This document shows, one piece after another, positions 34,140 through 44,300 of a DNA stretch of 56,319 nucleotides (its first letter is position 1; every line of letters starts with the position of its first letter). The notes under the pieces are model-generated. The model had not been told where the DNA came from. It did not search any database and saw only the letters and a program-made list of their open reading frames with translations. The translations under genes were made by a program, and so were the position numbers. The stretch comes from an uncultured Ruminococcus sp. (GTDB lineage: Bacteria > Bacillota > Clostridia > Oscillospirales > Acutalibacteraceae), in the NCBI GenBank assembly GCA_902761375.1, contig CACWKB010000007.1:1-56319 (forward strand), written 5' to 3'.

Positions 34140-35567
34140 ATGGAACAGACCGCAAAAAAGACCATTGTGTCTTTAAAGGATATTTTTGTGAGGTTTGACG
34201 GAGAGGTCATTCTCAACCATATCAACCTCGACATCCACGAAAAGGAATTTGTCACGATCCTCGGTCCCAGCGGCTGCGGCAAGACCACCACGCTCAGGAT
34301 CATCGGAGGCTTTGTTGAGCCCGAAAGCGGCGACGTTATCTTTAACGGAAAGCGCATCAACGGGCTGCCGCCGCACAAACGGAACGTGAACACCGTTTTC
34401 CAGAAATATTCGCTGTTCCCGCATTTAAATGTTTATGACAACGTCGCCTTTGGGCTGAAGCTCAAAAAGGTTCCCAAGGACGAGATAAAGCGCAGAGTCA
34501 CCAAAATGCTCGCCACCGTTGACCTCAAGGGCTACGAAAAGCGCCCGATCGACAAGCTCAGCGGCGGTCAGCAGCAGCGCGTCGCCATTGCGAGGGCGCT
34601 TGTGTGCGATCCCGACATCGTTCTGCTCGACGAGCCGCTCGGCGCGCTCGACCTCAAGCTCAGAAAGGATATGCAGCTCGAGCTCAAGGAGATCCAGCGC
34701 CAGTCCGAAAAGACCTTTATCTACGTCACCCACGACCAGGAGGAGGCGCTCACGATGAGCGACCGCGTGGTCGTGATGAACAACGGCGTGATAGAACAGA
34801 TCGGCACCCCCGAGGACATATATAACGAGCCGGTCAACGCCTTTGTAGCCGACTTCATCGGCGAGGCGAACATCCTCAACGGCACGATGATCGACGACTG
34901 CCGCATCCGCATCCTCGGACGCGAGCTCGAGTGCGTCGACAAGGGCTTCGGCAAAAACCAGCCCGTCGACGTGGTGATCCGCCCCGAGGACATCATAATG
35001 ACCATCCCCGAAAAGGGTCAGCTCACCGGAGTGGTCGAAAACGTCACCTTCAAGGGCGTGCATTACGAGATCAGCGTGCGCTGCGGCAGGTGCGAGATAC
35101 TGATCCACTCCACCGACAGCGCAAAGCTCGGCGACACCGTCGGAATGCGCGTCATCCCCTTTAATATACAGATAATGAACAAGCTGCTGCCCATCGAGTC
35201 CAACGTGATCGAGACCGTCGTGACCTACGGAAGCGAGTCCGACAACAGCTTTGAGTTCGAGCTCGAGGGCGAGACCGTGACCGTCAGGGACAGGTACTTC
35301 GCCGAGGGCACGCGGCTGAGGATATCGCTGCCGTTCGACGCGCTCTCGATCGCCGGCGACGGCGTGGGCGACCTGAAGGACGTTTATATAGAATCGGTCG
35401 TCTACAAGGGCGAGCACAACGAGATCATCCTCGAGTCCGACGAGCGCAAATGGCTGATGCTCAGCGACGTGGACGAGCAGGTGGCTACCTATGTGCCGCT
35501 CAGCTTTGACTTTTCAAAGGCGGAATTCGAGGTGCTTGACCCCGAACCCGCGGAAGAGGAGGGCTGA
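34140..35567 (+). CDS. potA: Spermidine/putrescine ABC transporter ATP-binding protein, extended C-terminus
   Basis: ATPase of the polyamine importer. 475 aa. Walker A GPSGCGKTTT (about residues 42-51), Q loop FQKYSLFPHL, signature LSGGQQQRVAIARAL, Walker B VLLDEPLGALD and the switch His in YVTHDQEEAL. A TOBE-type regulatory region follows. Usual PotA length is 350-385 aa; about 100 extra residues at the C-terminus look like a second beta-barrel (LEGETVTVRDRYFAEGTRLRI), ending in an acidic tail. It is the first gene of potABC, with potB starting 2 bp after it. Confidence 0.93.
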   Translation: MEQTAKKTIVSLKDIFVRFDGEVILNHINLDIHEKEFVTILGPSGCGKTTTLRIIGGFVEPESGDVIFNGKRINGLPPHKRNVNTVFQKYSLFPHLNVYDNVAFGLKLKKVPKDEIKRRVTKMLATVDLKGYEKRPIDKLSGGQQQRVAIARALVCDPDIVLLDEPLGALDLKLRKDMQLELKEIQRQSEKTFIYVTHDQEEALTMSDRVVVMNNGVIEQIGTPEDIYNEPVNAFVADFIGEANILNGTMIDDCRIRILGRELECVDKGFGKNQPVDVVIRPEDIIMTIPEKGQLTGVVENVTFKGVHYEISVRCGRCEILIHSTDSAKLGDTVGMRVIPFNIQIMNKLLPIESNVIETVVTYGSESDNSFEFELEGETVTVRDRYFAEGTRLRISLPFDALSIAGDGVGDLKDVYIESVVYKGEHNEIILESDERKWLMLSDVDEQVATYVPLSFDFSKAEFEVLDPEPAEEEG

Positions 35568-35569
35568 AA

Positions 35570-36361
35570 ATGAAATCTCGCAAGCTCTCCATCCCCTACA
35601 TCGTCTGGATGCTCGTGTTCACGATGATACCGCTGGTGATGATCATGATCACCGCGTTCACCGACAGCAGCGGCGGCTTCTCGCTGGAGCCGTTCAAGGC
35701 GGCGTTCGGCTACACCAACATCTTTCTGAAATCCCTGTGGATAGCCCTTGCCTCGACGGGCATCTGTCTGCTGCTCGGCTATCCCCTCGCCTATATAATC
35801 ACGCGGCTGCGCCCCTCGACCCAGCGCACGGTCATAATGCTGATGATGATCCCGATGTGGATGAACTTCCTGCTCAGGATATACGCGTGGGTGCTGCTGC
35901 TCCAGCACAACGGACCGCTCGACCTCGCGCTTTCGCTGCTCGGGATACACGGCAGCTACTCCAACAACACCGCCGCCGTTATCGTCGGCATGGTCTATGA
36001 GTACCTGCCCTTCATGCTGCTGCCGATCTACACCGTAATGGGCAAGATCGACCCCGGTCTGATCGAGGCGGCTCAGGATCTCGGCTCAAACGGCTTCCAG
36101 GTCTTTAGAAGGGTCATTTTTCCGCTGAGCATCCCGGGCATCATCTCGGGCATCACGATGGTTTTCGTGCCAAGCGCCTCGACCTTCGTCGTGGCTCAGT
36201 ACCTCGGCGGCACCGACGACATCATGATCGGCGACGTAATCGACAAGATCTTCCTTACAAACAACCACATCGGCGCGGCGATCTCGCTGATACTGATGAT
36301 ATTCATCTTTGTGTTCCTCGTGCTGATGAACCTGTTCGGTGATGAGGAGGCGATCGCGTGA
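35570..36361 (+). CDS. potB: Spermidine/putrescine ABC transporter permease PotB
   Basis: Inner permease subunit, 263 aa, six membrane spans. The EAA loop that contacts the ATPase reads EAAQDLGSNGFQVFRRVIFPLSIPGI. GAGGAGGG lies before the ATG. Its stop overlaps the start of potC, so subunit production is coupled. Confidence 0.93.
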   Translation: MKSRKLSIPYIVWMLVFTMIPLVMIMITAFTDSSGGFSLEPFKAAFGYTNIFLKSLWIALASTGICLLLGYPLAYIITRLRPSTQRTVIMLMMIPMWMNFLLRIYAWVLLLQHNGPLDLALSLLGIHGSYSNNTAAVIVGMVYEYLPFMLLPIYTVMGKIDPGLIEAAQDLGSNGFQVFRRVIFPLSIPGIISGITMVFVPSASTFVVAQYLGGTDDIMIGDVIDKIFLTNNHIGAAISLILMIFIFVFLVLMNLFGDEEAIA

Positions 36362-37173
36362 TGAAAAGCAAGAAAAAGAAGGGCGTGCTCTCAAAGATCT
36401 ACATCGCCCTGATACTGATATTCATGTACGCGCCGATCGCGGTGCTGATCTTCTACTCCTTCAACAAGAGCAGGTCTGCGGTCTGGGGCGGCTTCACCCT
36501 CGACTGGTATGTTCAGCTCTTTCACGACCGCAGCATAACGAGCGCGCTGATGAACACGCTGAGCATCGCGTTCCTCGCGTCGATCTTCGCAACGATACTC
36601 GGAACCGCCGCGGCTATCGGCATCAGCAATTTCAAGGGCAAAAAGCGCGTGCTCATCCAGAACGCCTCGAATATCCCGATCATCAGCCCGGACATCGTGA
36701 TGGGCGTATCGCTGATGCTGCTGTTCACGTTTTTGGGCGTGATCTTCGGCTTTGAGATGGGCTACGTCACGGTGCTGCTGTCGCACATCTGCTTCTGCGT
36801 GCCGTTCGTGGTGCTCAACGTCATGCCGAGGATAAAGCGGATGGATCAGAGCATCTACGACGCCGCGCTCGACCTCGGCTGCAACCAGTGGCAGGCGTTC
36901 TACAAGGTTGTCATCCACGAGCTCATGCCCGGAATCGTCTCGGGCGCGCTGATGAGCTTCACCTATTCGCTCGACGACTTCGTTATCACCCACTTTACTC
37001 AGGGCGCAAAGTTCCAGAACCTCTCCACCGTGATCTACGGTATGCTGCGCAAAAAGATACCGCCCACGATCAACGCGCTCTCGACCCTGCTCTTCCTTGT
37101 CATTATCATAATCATGGTGCTGATCAACATCCGCGACAGAAGAGAGGAAAAACGCAAGGCGCAGAAGGCGTAA
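36358..37173 (+). CDS. potC: Spermidine/putrescine ABC transporter permease PotC
   Basis: Second permease subunit, 271 aa, six spans. The EAA-type loop is DAALDLGCNQWQAFYKVVIHELMPGI. The first codon is GTG at 36358; the next codon is ATG (36361). GAGGAGG lies 7 and 10 bases before them, so either may be used. A mosaic repeat of about 215 bp separates it from potD. Confidence 0.93.
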   Translation: MMKSKKKKGVLSKIYIALILIFMYAPIAVLIFYSFNKSRSAVWGGFTLDWYVQLFHDRSITSALMNTLSIAFLASIFATILGTAAAIGISNFKGKKRVLIQNASNIPIISPDIVMGVSLMLLFTFLGVIFGFEMGYVTVLLSHICFCVPFVVLNVMPRIKRMDQSIYDAALDLGCNQWQAFYKVVIHELMPGIVSGALMSFTYSLDDFVITHFTQGAKFQNLSTVIYGMLRKKIPPTINALSTLLFLVIIIIMVLINIRDRREEKRKAQKA

Positions 37174-37175
37174 TC

Positions 37176-37390
37176 AATTCGGAATGCGGGATTCTTTCGG
37201 CTCGCCGCCGAAGGATCGGACAAGAAAGCAACGTCGGTTCCGGGTCCTTCGAGACCGACCCCTACCGTTTTAACTACCAGCCACTTCTAAATTTCCACTT
37301 TCAATTTAAAAAATCGGGCACATAAGGCAGAAAAAAATGCATTCCATCTACACGACCGAAATTGTTAATTGTTAATCGTTAATTAATCTC
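37176..37390 (+). repeat. Mosaic intergenic repeat, copy C (inside the pot operon)
   Basis: Contains CAATTCGGAATGCGGGA (like 28291-28315), a GGTCGG hairpin module in reverse (about 37225-37265), a short period-7 stretch ATTTCCA/CTTTCAA/TTTAAAA, the core TCGGGCA, A-run, ATGCATTCC, CGACCGAAATT (37314-37363), and a period-7 block of AATTGTT units (37361-37387). It ends 3 bp before the potD ribosome site. Confidence 0.7.
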
Positions 37391-37405
37391 AGGAGGTATA
37401 TGAAA

Positions 37406-38479
37406 ATGAAAAAAATCCTTTGCATCATTCTCGGCGCGCTCATGCTCTGCTCCTGCGCCGCAATGTTCTCGGGCTGCGGCGACGGCGTCGGCAGCGCGGG
37501 CGAAGTCAACGTCTACAACTGGGGCGAGTACATCTCCGCCGGCGAGTACGATCTGATGGACGTTATCGCCGAGTTCGAGAAGGAGACCAAGATCAAGGTC
37601 AACTACACCACCTACGAGACCAACGAGGATCTCTACAATATGCTCAAGAACAGCAACGTCAGCTACGACGTGGTCGTTCCCTCGGACTACATGATCTCAA
37701 AGCTCATCAACGAGGGTATGCTGCTCGAGCTCGACTTCAACAACATCCCCAATGTTCAGTACATTGACGAGCGCTTCAAGAAGCTGCCCTGCGACCCCGA
37801 CGGCAAGTATTCCGTCTGCTACAACTGGGGCGTCACCGCGCTGGTCTACGACAAGACCAAGGTCAAGAACACTCCCACCGGCTGGAACGCGCTCTGGGAC
37901 GAGAGCCTGAAGGGAGACATCCTGATGTTCAACAACAGCCGCGACGCAATGGCTATCGCCATGCAGCTCTGCGGCATCGACCCCTCAAACTTCACCAAGG
38001 AGGACGTCGACACGGCGGCTGCCAAGCTCGCCGAGCAGAAGCCTCTGCTCAAAAAGTACGTCATGGATCAGGTGTTCACCGAGATGGAGACAGGTCAGAG
38101 CGCTATCGCGCCCTACTACGCCGGCGACATCGCTATGATGATGGAGGAGAACGAGGATCTCGACTACTGCCTCCCCGAGGAGGGCTCAAACCTCTTCTAC
38201 GACGCGTTCTGCATCCCCACCTGCAGCAAAAACAAGGCTAACGCCGAGGCGTTCATCAACTTTATGCACAAGCCCGAGGTCGCAGCCGCCAACTGCTCCT
38301 ATCTGCGCTACGGCACCCCCAACACCAAGGCGGTCGATTACCTCGACGACGAGATCAAGAACAGCGAGCTCACCTTCCCGAGCGACGACTACATCAAAAA
38401 GTGCTATGTCTTTGCAAACGTCTCCGACGACGTTTACTCCTATATGCAGGAGAAATTCATCAAAATCCAGGCGGAATGA
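37406..38479 (+). CDS. potD: Spermidine/putrescine-binding lipoprotein PotD
   Basis: Extracytoplasmic binding protein of the polyamine importer, 357 aa. Lipoprotein signal with lipobox FSGC. Polyamine-binding landmarks are VNVYNWGEYIS, the NYTTYETNEDLYNML stretch, VVVPSDYMISKLI and LDYCLPEEGSNLFYDAFCIP. Start 37406 is preferred: AGGAGG lies 9 bases before it, whereas the ATG at 37400 is only 3 bases away. It may be transcribed by read-through from potC or from an unrecognised promoter in the mosaic repeat. Confidence 0.94.
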   Translation: MKKILCIILGALMLCSCAAMFSGCGDGVGSAGEVNVYNWGEYISAGEYDLMDVIAEFEKETKIKVNYTTYETNEDLYNMLKNSNVSYDVVVPSDYMISKLINEGMLLELDFNNIPNVQYIDERFKKLPCDPDGKYSVCYNWGVTALVYDKTKVKNTPTGWNALWDESLKGDILMFNNSRDAMAIAMQLCGIDPSNFTKEDVDTAAAKLAEQKPLLKKYVMDQVFTEMETGQSAIAPYYAGDIAMMMEENEDLDYCLPEEGSNLFYDAFCIPTCSKNKANAEAFINFMHKPEVAAANCSYLRYGTPNTKAVDYLDDEIKNSELTFPSDDYIKKCYVFANVSDDVYSYMQEKFIKIQAE

Positions 38480-38498
38480 TCCCGCACGGATAATACGA

Positions 38499-38529
38499 AA
38501 GCTCCCCTCGGTGAAGGGGAGCTTTTTTA
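38499..38529 (+). terminator. Terminator of the pot operon
   Basis: AAGCTCCCC and GGGGAGCTT stem with loop TCGGTGAA, then T6. Confidence 0.88.
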
Positions 38530-38537
38530 ATTCGCAC

Positions 38538-38566
38538 TTGACAGGGGAACAAAAAAATGATATGCT
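38538..38566 (+). promoter_or_regulatory. Promoter of the broken glycosyltransferase gene
   Basis: TTGACA (38538-38543), 17-bp spacer, TATGCT (38561-38566). Confidence 0.55.
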
Positions 38567-38605
38567 TAAAGTAATACAATAAAATTCGACAAGGAAGGTG
38601 CGAAT

Positions 38606-40193
38606 ATGAAGCTGAGCAACAAAATCACGGGGCTGATCCTGGCGCTGATCGTGGTGCTGAGTCTCGGCGTGAGCACGCTGTTCATGCTGCAGAAGCAGGG
38701 CTATCACGAGGACGAGCTGCTCACCTATAACCTCGCGAACTCCTCCAAGCAGCTCGAGATGGGCGAATGGAGCGATGTCGGCGATTTCACCGAGTACCTC
38801 GCCGCCACCGAGGGTCACCGCTTTGACTACGCCCAGGTGGTGCAGAACCAGATAATCGACGCCTCGCATCCGCCGTTTTACTACGCGCTGGTGCACACCG
38901 TCTGCTCGCTCTTCCCGGGCGTGTTCAACCGCTGGCTCGCCTATGTCATCAACCTTGTGATGATGGCGATATCGCTCCTGCTGCTGTTCAGGGTCGGCAA
39001 GCGCGTCACGAACAACAACCTCTACGCGCTGATCGCCGTCGGGGGCTACGCTTTCAGCATCGCCTGCGTGACTACTACCGTTTACCTTAGGATGTACGCC
39101 ACGCTGACCTGCTTTGTGCTGGCGTTTTTGGCGCTGACGCTGAGGATATATGACAGGGGCAAAAAAGTGAAGCTCACCGATATGCTCATGCTGCTGCCCG
39201 CCGTCACCCTCGGCGTGCTCACACAGTACTACTTCATCCTCTTTGCGGGGCTGATCGGTCTGGTCTTTCTTATCCTCTCGATAAGGGAGCGCTGCGTCAA
39301 GCGGCTGCTGATCTACGCCGCCGTCGCCATCGCCGGAGCCGGTATCGCGCTGGCGATATATCCGCACATCATCTCGAACGTGCTCGGCGGCAACCGCGGT
39401 CTCGGCTCGCTCGAGATCAGCGTCGACGCGATCACGATATTCACCTATGTCGTCTACAAGCTCGGCACATATATGCAGCTCCTCGCCAAGGATCTCTTCC
39501 TCAATCAGGTCTGGTTCCTTGCGCTCTGCACGGGGCTTTCGCTGGGCGCGTGGGTATATTTCCGCTTTGTCAGAAAGGAAAAAATGCCGCGCCGCGGACT
39601 ATTCATCTTTGTTCCCGCCGTGGTCTATTTCTTCTTCATCGCGCTCGTCTCGCCGTTCAACAGCGACCGCTACGTCATGGCCCGTCACGCCCTACTACCT
39701 CTACGGCAAGACCAATCTCTATGACCCTCAGACCGAAAACTGCGTGTTCGTCGGTACCGCCATGCTCGAGTGGAACAAATGCATCGACAAATTCATGCTC
39801 TATGACGGCACGATGATCGTCCAGTCCTCCAAGATGTCGCCTACGCTCGGCGACGAGCTGGAGGAGTTCGCCACTAACCGCGGAGTCGTCACCAACGGCA
39901 AGATCAACGCCTTTGCCGCCGCCTATATGAACAACGGCGACGTCGAGCGCACCGAGGGCGACAGCCTCACAAAGCTTGCCACCGACAAAAAGCTGCGCGA
40001 GCTCGACGAGGTGACGGTCTATATCTCGCGCCTCGCGGACAGGGAAGCGGTCATTGATTACATCACGAACAACACCCGGTTCAAGAACTACGAGCTGATC
40101 CAGGCGGACTATGATTTCGAGGACTTCTACAACTGGTACGACTACTTTGTTGAGACCGAGTCGTACTGCAACGTCTATGTGTTCAGAGCCTAA
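38606..40193 (+). pseudogene. GT39-like membrane glycosyltransferase, broken by a frameshift
   Basis: The first part (38606 to about 39680) encodes about ten membrane spans with the catalytic-type motif HEDELLTYNLA and DASHPPFYYALVH. After SDRYVMA the frame runs into a stop at 39724. The rest is in the next frame and ends at 40193 as a soluble domain (YYLYGKTNLYDPQTENCVFVG and onwards). One extra C in the run 39681-39683 accounts for the shift; without it the joint reads RYVMAVTPYYLYGK. Related enzymes usually have further spans after this point, so a deletion is also possible. It could equally be an assembly error. AAGGAAGG lies before the ATG. Confidence 0.75.
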
Positions 40194-40211
40194 CTTAAGG
40201 AGATCAGGGAA

Positions 40212-41117
40212 ATGGAAAAATGGGATAAATCCGCGCGAAAGGACGCGATCGGCTTCGCGTTTTCGGGCGGCGGGATGCAGGGCGTGTCGCACATCGGAGC
40301 GATCAAGGCGCTGTACGAAATGGGCATACGCCCGGACTATGTTTCCGGCACGAGCGCGGGCTCGGTCATGGCTGCGTTCTGCGCCATGGGCATGAGCGCC
40401 GATGAAATGCGCGATTTTGTCGCCGAGAACCTCCGCATGATCGCCAAGCTCAAAAAGCTGAAGGCGGCAAAGCGGCTGCTCGGCTACCTCTTTCACACCG
40501 ACAAGACCGACGGGCTCGTCGACGGCGCGGTGATCTCGGAATTCGTCAAAAAGGCGATGGAGCTCAAGGGGATAACCGGCTTTTCCAACCTGCCCATAAA
40601 CCTCTCGGTCTGCACGGTCGACAACCTGACCACCGACGAATGCATCTTCCTGACCCAGGACGAGGGGCTTGAAAACGAGTTCCTCCACTACTTCACGGGC
40701 GCGCCGCTCGAGGTCGCCGTGCGGGCAAGCATGTCGTTCCCCGGATATTTTTCGACCTGTCCCTACTTTGACGGCGACACGGAGTACAACTGCGTCGACG
40801 GCGGCTCAAAGGACAACCTGCCCGTCAAGGTGCTGCGCGACATGGGCGTGGGCAAGGTGCTCGGCGTGGGCTTCAACACGATGGCTTACGACAAAAAGAC
40901 GGGCTTCGATGGCGTGGTTCACGTCATCCTGCGCGCCCTTGACCTGTATTCCATCGACGCTACGCGGCGCTCGCGCAAGATGGCTGATTACTCGATCGAG
41001 ATCAAGAACGAGAACACCAACCTCTTTGAGATCAAGGCGATCGACGAGACCATCCGCGAGGGCTACGACAAGGTGATGGCTCAGAGGGCGGAGCTTGAAC
41101 GCATCTTTTGCCGCTGA
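40212..41117 (+). CDS. Patatin-like phospholipase
   Basis: Predicted acyl hydrolase of 301 aa. The oxyanion motif is FSGGGMQGVSHIGAIKAL, the nucleophile Ser lies in GTSAGS, and the Asp of the Ser-Asp dyad is in CVDGGSKDNLPV. No signal peptide, so it acts in the cytoplasm or at the inner membrane face. AAGGAGATCAGGG lies upstream of the ATG. It follows the broken glycosyltransferase by 18 bp and may share its transcript. Substrate unknown. Confidence 0.9.
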   Translation: MEKWDKSARKDAIGFAFSGGGMQGVSHIGAIKALYEMGIRPDYVSGTSAGSVMAAFCAMGMSADEMRDFVAENLRMIAKLKKLKAAKRLLGYLFHTDKTDGLVDGAVISEFVKKAMELKGITGFSNLPINLSVCTVDNLTTDECIFLTQDEGLENEFLHYFTGAPLEVAVRASMSFPGYFSTCPYFDGDTEYNCVDGGSKDNLPVKVLRDMGVGKVLGVGFNTMAYDKKTGFDGVVHVILRALDLYSIDATRRSRKMADYSIEIKNENTNLFEIKAIDETIREGYDKVMAQRAELERIFCR

Positions 41118-41155
41118 TGAAAAAAATAGCATTCTGCCACTGATTTTGACTTTTC

Positions 41156-41208
41156 GACCGACAGAAAAGGTGTTTATTGCAACATCTTCCCTGTCGGTCG
41201 TTTTTATA
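41156..41208 (+). terminator. Terminator after the patatin gene
   Basis: CGACCGACAG and CTGTCGGTCG form a 10-bp outer stem; AAGGTGTT and AACATCTT pair inside it; T5 follows. Confidence 0.85.
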
Positions 41209-41250
41209 TGAAAATATCATAAATTTTCCGCGCATTTTTCTCTGTTTATA

Positions 41251-41280
41251 TTGCAAAAAAACTATTTATCGTGGTATTAT
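41251..41280 (+). promoter_or_regulatory. Promoter of the dockerin/CBM26 gene
   Basis: TTGCAA (41251-41256), 18-bp spacer, TATTAT (41275-41280). Confidence 0.5.
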
Positions 41281-41336
41281 TATCCTGAAATATTGGCTTT
41301 GCTTCTGACAGCAAAGTCTTACAAGGAGGAATAAGA

Positions 41337-44300
41337 ATGAAAAAACTGATCGGTCTGCTGCTTGCGGTCCTGATGATCGCAGGCACAGTCACCGCCGCAC
41401 CGTTCAGCGTCGCCGCATTGGACGACGGGAACGAACCGAGCTACGTCTGGTTTGACAACAGCGGTTTCGGTTACGACACCGTATGGACGTATTTCTGGAA
41501 CAACGGCGGAGAAATGCAATGGCCGGGCTTTGAGATGGAGCACGTTTCCGGTGACATTTACCGCGCGGAGATCCCCGACGGCATGGTGCATGTCATCTTC
41601 AGCGACAACGGCTCTCCTCAAACCGACGATCTGGCTCTTCAGAATGAAGAGAGCATTTACACGATCGACGGCTGGGAGAAATACCCTCCGGAGGAGCCCA
41701 CCGCGGAGCCCACCGAGGAACCCACCGAGGAGCCCGTCAACGACATAACCGTTTATTATGACAACACCAAGGCATTCCTTGAGACTCCGTATTTTTACGT
41801 ATGGGACGATTCCGATAACAGCCCAGTCACCTGACCCGGCACTCCGATGACCCACGTCGCGGGCAACATCTACAGCGCGACCTTCCCGGGAGACTATAAT
41901 CACATCATCTTCAATGACAACGGCTATTATCAGACAAGTGATCTGGATGTTCCCGGCGATGGCAATATCTTTATCTCCGGCGACAAAGATGTAAACTACC
42001 AAGGCACATGGGAGCAGTATGACCCGAGCTCCGCTGTCGACGCGCCGAACTACGTCTATTTTAAAAAATCCGAGTCCGATTACGACGGCTCGATGTACGC
42101 CTATTTCACCGACAAAAACTCAAACGCATACTACAGCTCCCCGGGAATAGAGATGGAGCTCGTTGAGCCTAATATCTACCGCACCGAGATACCCGAGGGT
42201 TACCACAAGGTCAAATTCAGCTTCAGCAGCGGCACCAGCATAAGGCGTGTGACGATCCCGGCTCCCAACTATATCTACAGCAGAAGCAGCCGCGGATGAG
42301 CAGCCTACACCGTTCCCGAGGGCGACAAGGCATACTTTGTCGACGCTATGGGCTGGGGCGAGGTCACCCTGACCGCCTATGATCAAAACGGCGATCCAAT
42401 CACGGCTGAGGGCGTTGAGCCCTACGCTGTGACCACAGACCCAAAGGGCAACATCATCAATAAATTCGTCGTCCCCGACGGAACCGAGAGCTTTGCCTTC
42501 CAAGGCGGAGGAAAGCAGACGGAAGCCGCGACCGAACTGTTTAAATACTTCTACACGCTTGAGGATCAGGGCGAAAACGGCAGGGTCACGGTCATGGAAT
42601 ACCCCTTCCCTGAATACTACGCAGTCAAGGGCAAAGCCGAGCTCAACAGGATCATCACCGCGCATGTAAAGAATGACGAGAGATCGTGCTACCGCTTCAC
42701 ACCCGAGGAAGATATGACAGTCCGCTTCTTCTCCTTGGCTGACAACGGTGAATACACGATCGGCTACCTATACCCCGACGACCCGACATCGGATTATATC
42801 GAGTATTTCGATTTCGGCAACAGCAGTAATTTTAGCGGAACATGCAGCTTAACAGGCGGACAGACCGATTACTTTGGCGTCAGAAAATATTACTACAACA
42901 ATGAAGTGACCGACATCCCGTTTATCATTGAGCCATATGACGACTCCTCGAACGAGAGCTTCGAGATCACCTCGGTCAACGCGGTCGGCTCCGGCCACGG
43001 AAACTTTATGAACAATCACTACTGGGATAATAACGAGAACGAGATGACCGAGCTTTCAAAGGGACTCTACTCAATCACCTTTGAAAATGTTGAGGCGAAC
43101 GGCTGTTATGATTTCTACTTCATCGCCAATCACGACGAAGATATTTGGTGGGGCGAGTACAGCCAAATCAATATCGGCGAGGAAAGAACTATCCTCTATC
43201 GCTACAATTATCCTCTGTATTTCTACACCCCCTACTCCGAGACCGACACCTACAGAGTGACCCTGATCTTTGACGCGAGAGACTTCAGCTCGAGCAACAA
43301 CTCGGTCAAGACAAAGGTGCTCTGTGAGCCGATGGAGGGCAGCGCCGACCTGCTTATGCTCGTGCTCGCTCAGAATCCGACCAAGACCGACTATGTAGCC
43401 GGCGAGAAGGTTGACCTCAGCGGAATGATCCTGACGGCGATCTACAACAACGGCACCTCGGAACAGGTTCAAAACTGCGCCGCGAGCCCGCTGGTCGTTG
43501 ACGAAAACACCGAGCAGATCACCCTCAGCTACAAGGGCAAGACCGCAAGCTTCCCCGTGACCGTAAGCCCCGCAGAGCTCACGGGAATCGAGCTCACAAA
43601 GCTTCCGAATCAGCGCATCTACTGGACGGGCGACCGGCTCAACACCGAGGGTCTGGCGGTATCGGCAGTCTACAACAACGGCATGATGAAGGTCCCCGTA
43701 ACTGACTATACCGTATCGGCTGACCTGAGCACACCGGGCGTCAAGACCGTGGTCGTGAGCTACGGCGACTTAACCGCAAGCTTCGAGGTCAACGTGAACG
43801 CTCTGTATATCAGTTATCTCGATGTCAGCAGATACCCCGACAAGACCAAGTATTACCGCGGCGAGGAATTCGACCCCGAGGGAATGGAGATCACCGCGCA
43901 TTACAACAGCGGCAAGACGAGTATCATCAACGACTACACCGTTTCGGAATTCGACAGCACGAATTTCGGTTGGTCAGACATAAGAATAACCGCCGACGAC
44001 CTCAGAGGCGGCACCCAAACCGTATACTTCTCAGTTGAGATAATCCCGCGTCCCCTGGCTGTGGCGATCACCTATATGCCGACAAGACTTGAATATGTAG
44101 CCGGCGAGGATATCGACCCGGCAGGTATGCAGGTCTACGTTATCAAGGACGACGGCTCGGCTCAGATCGTACCCGACCCGGGCGTGCTCACAAACGACAA
44201 GGAGATCCGCTTTACCGACAACCAGGGCTGGGACTCCTGCATGATGACCGTCTGCCATAAGAACGGCGAAGTGAGCGAGAATTGGTGTAATTACACCGAG

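Noticed and set aside
41337..42299. Reading the dockerin region as three separate genes
   Set aside because: The three open stretches share one frame, have no ribosome sites at the internal ATGs, and the domains continue across the TGA codons.
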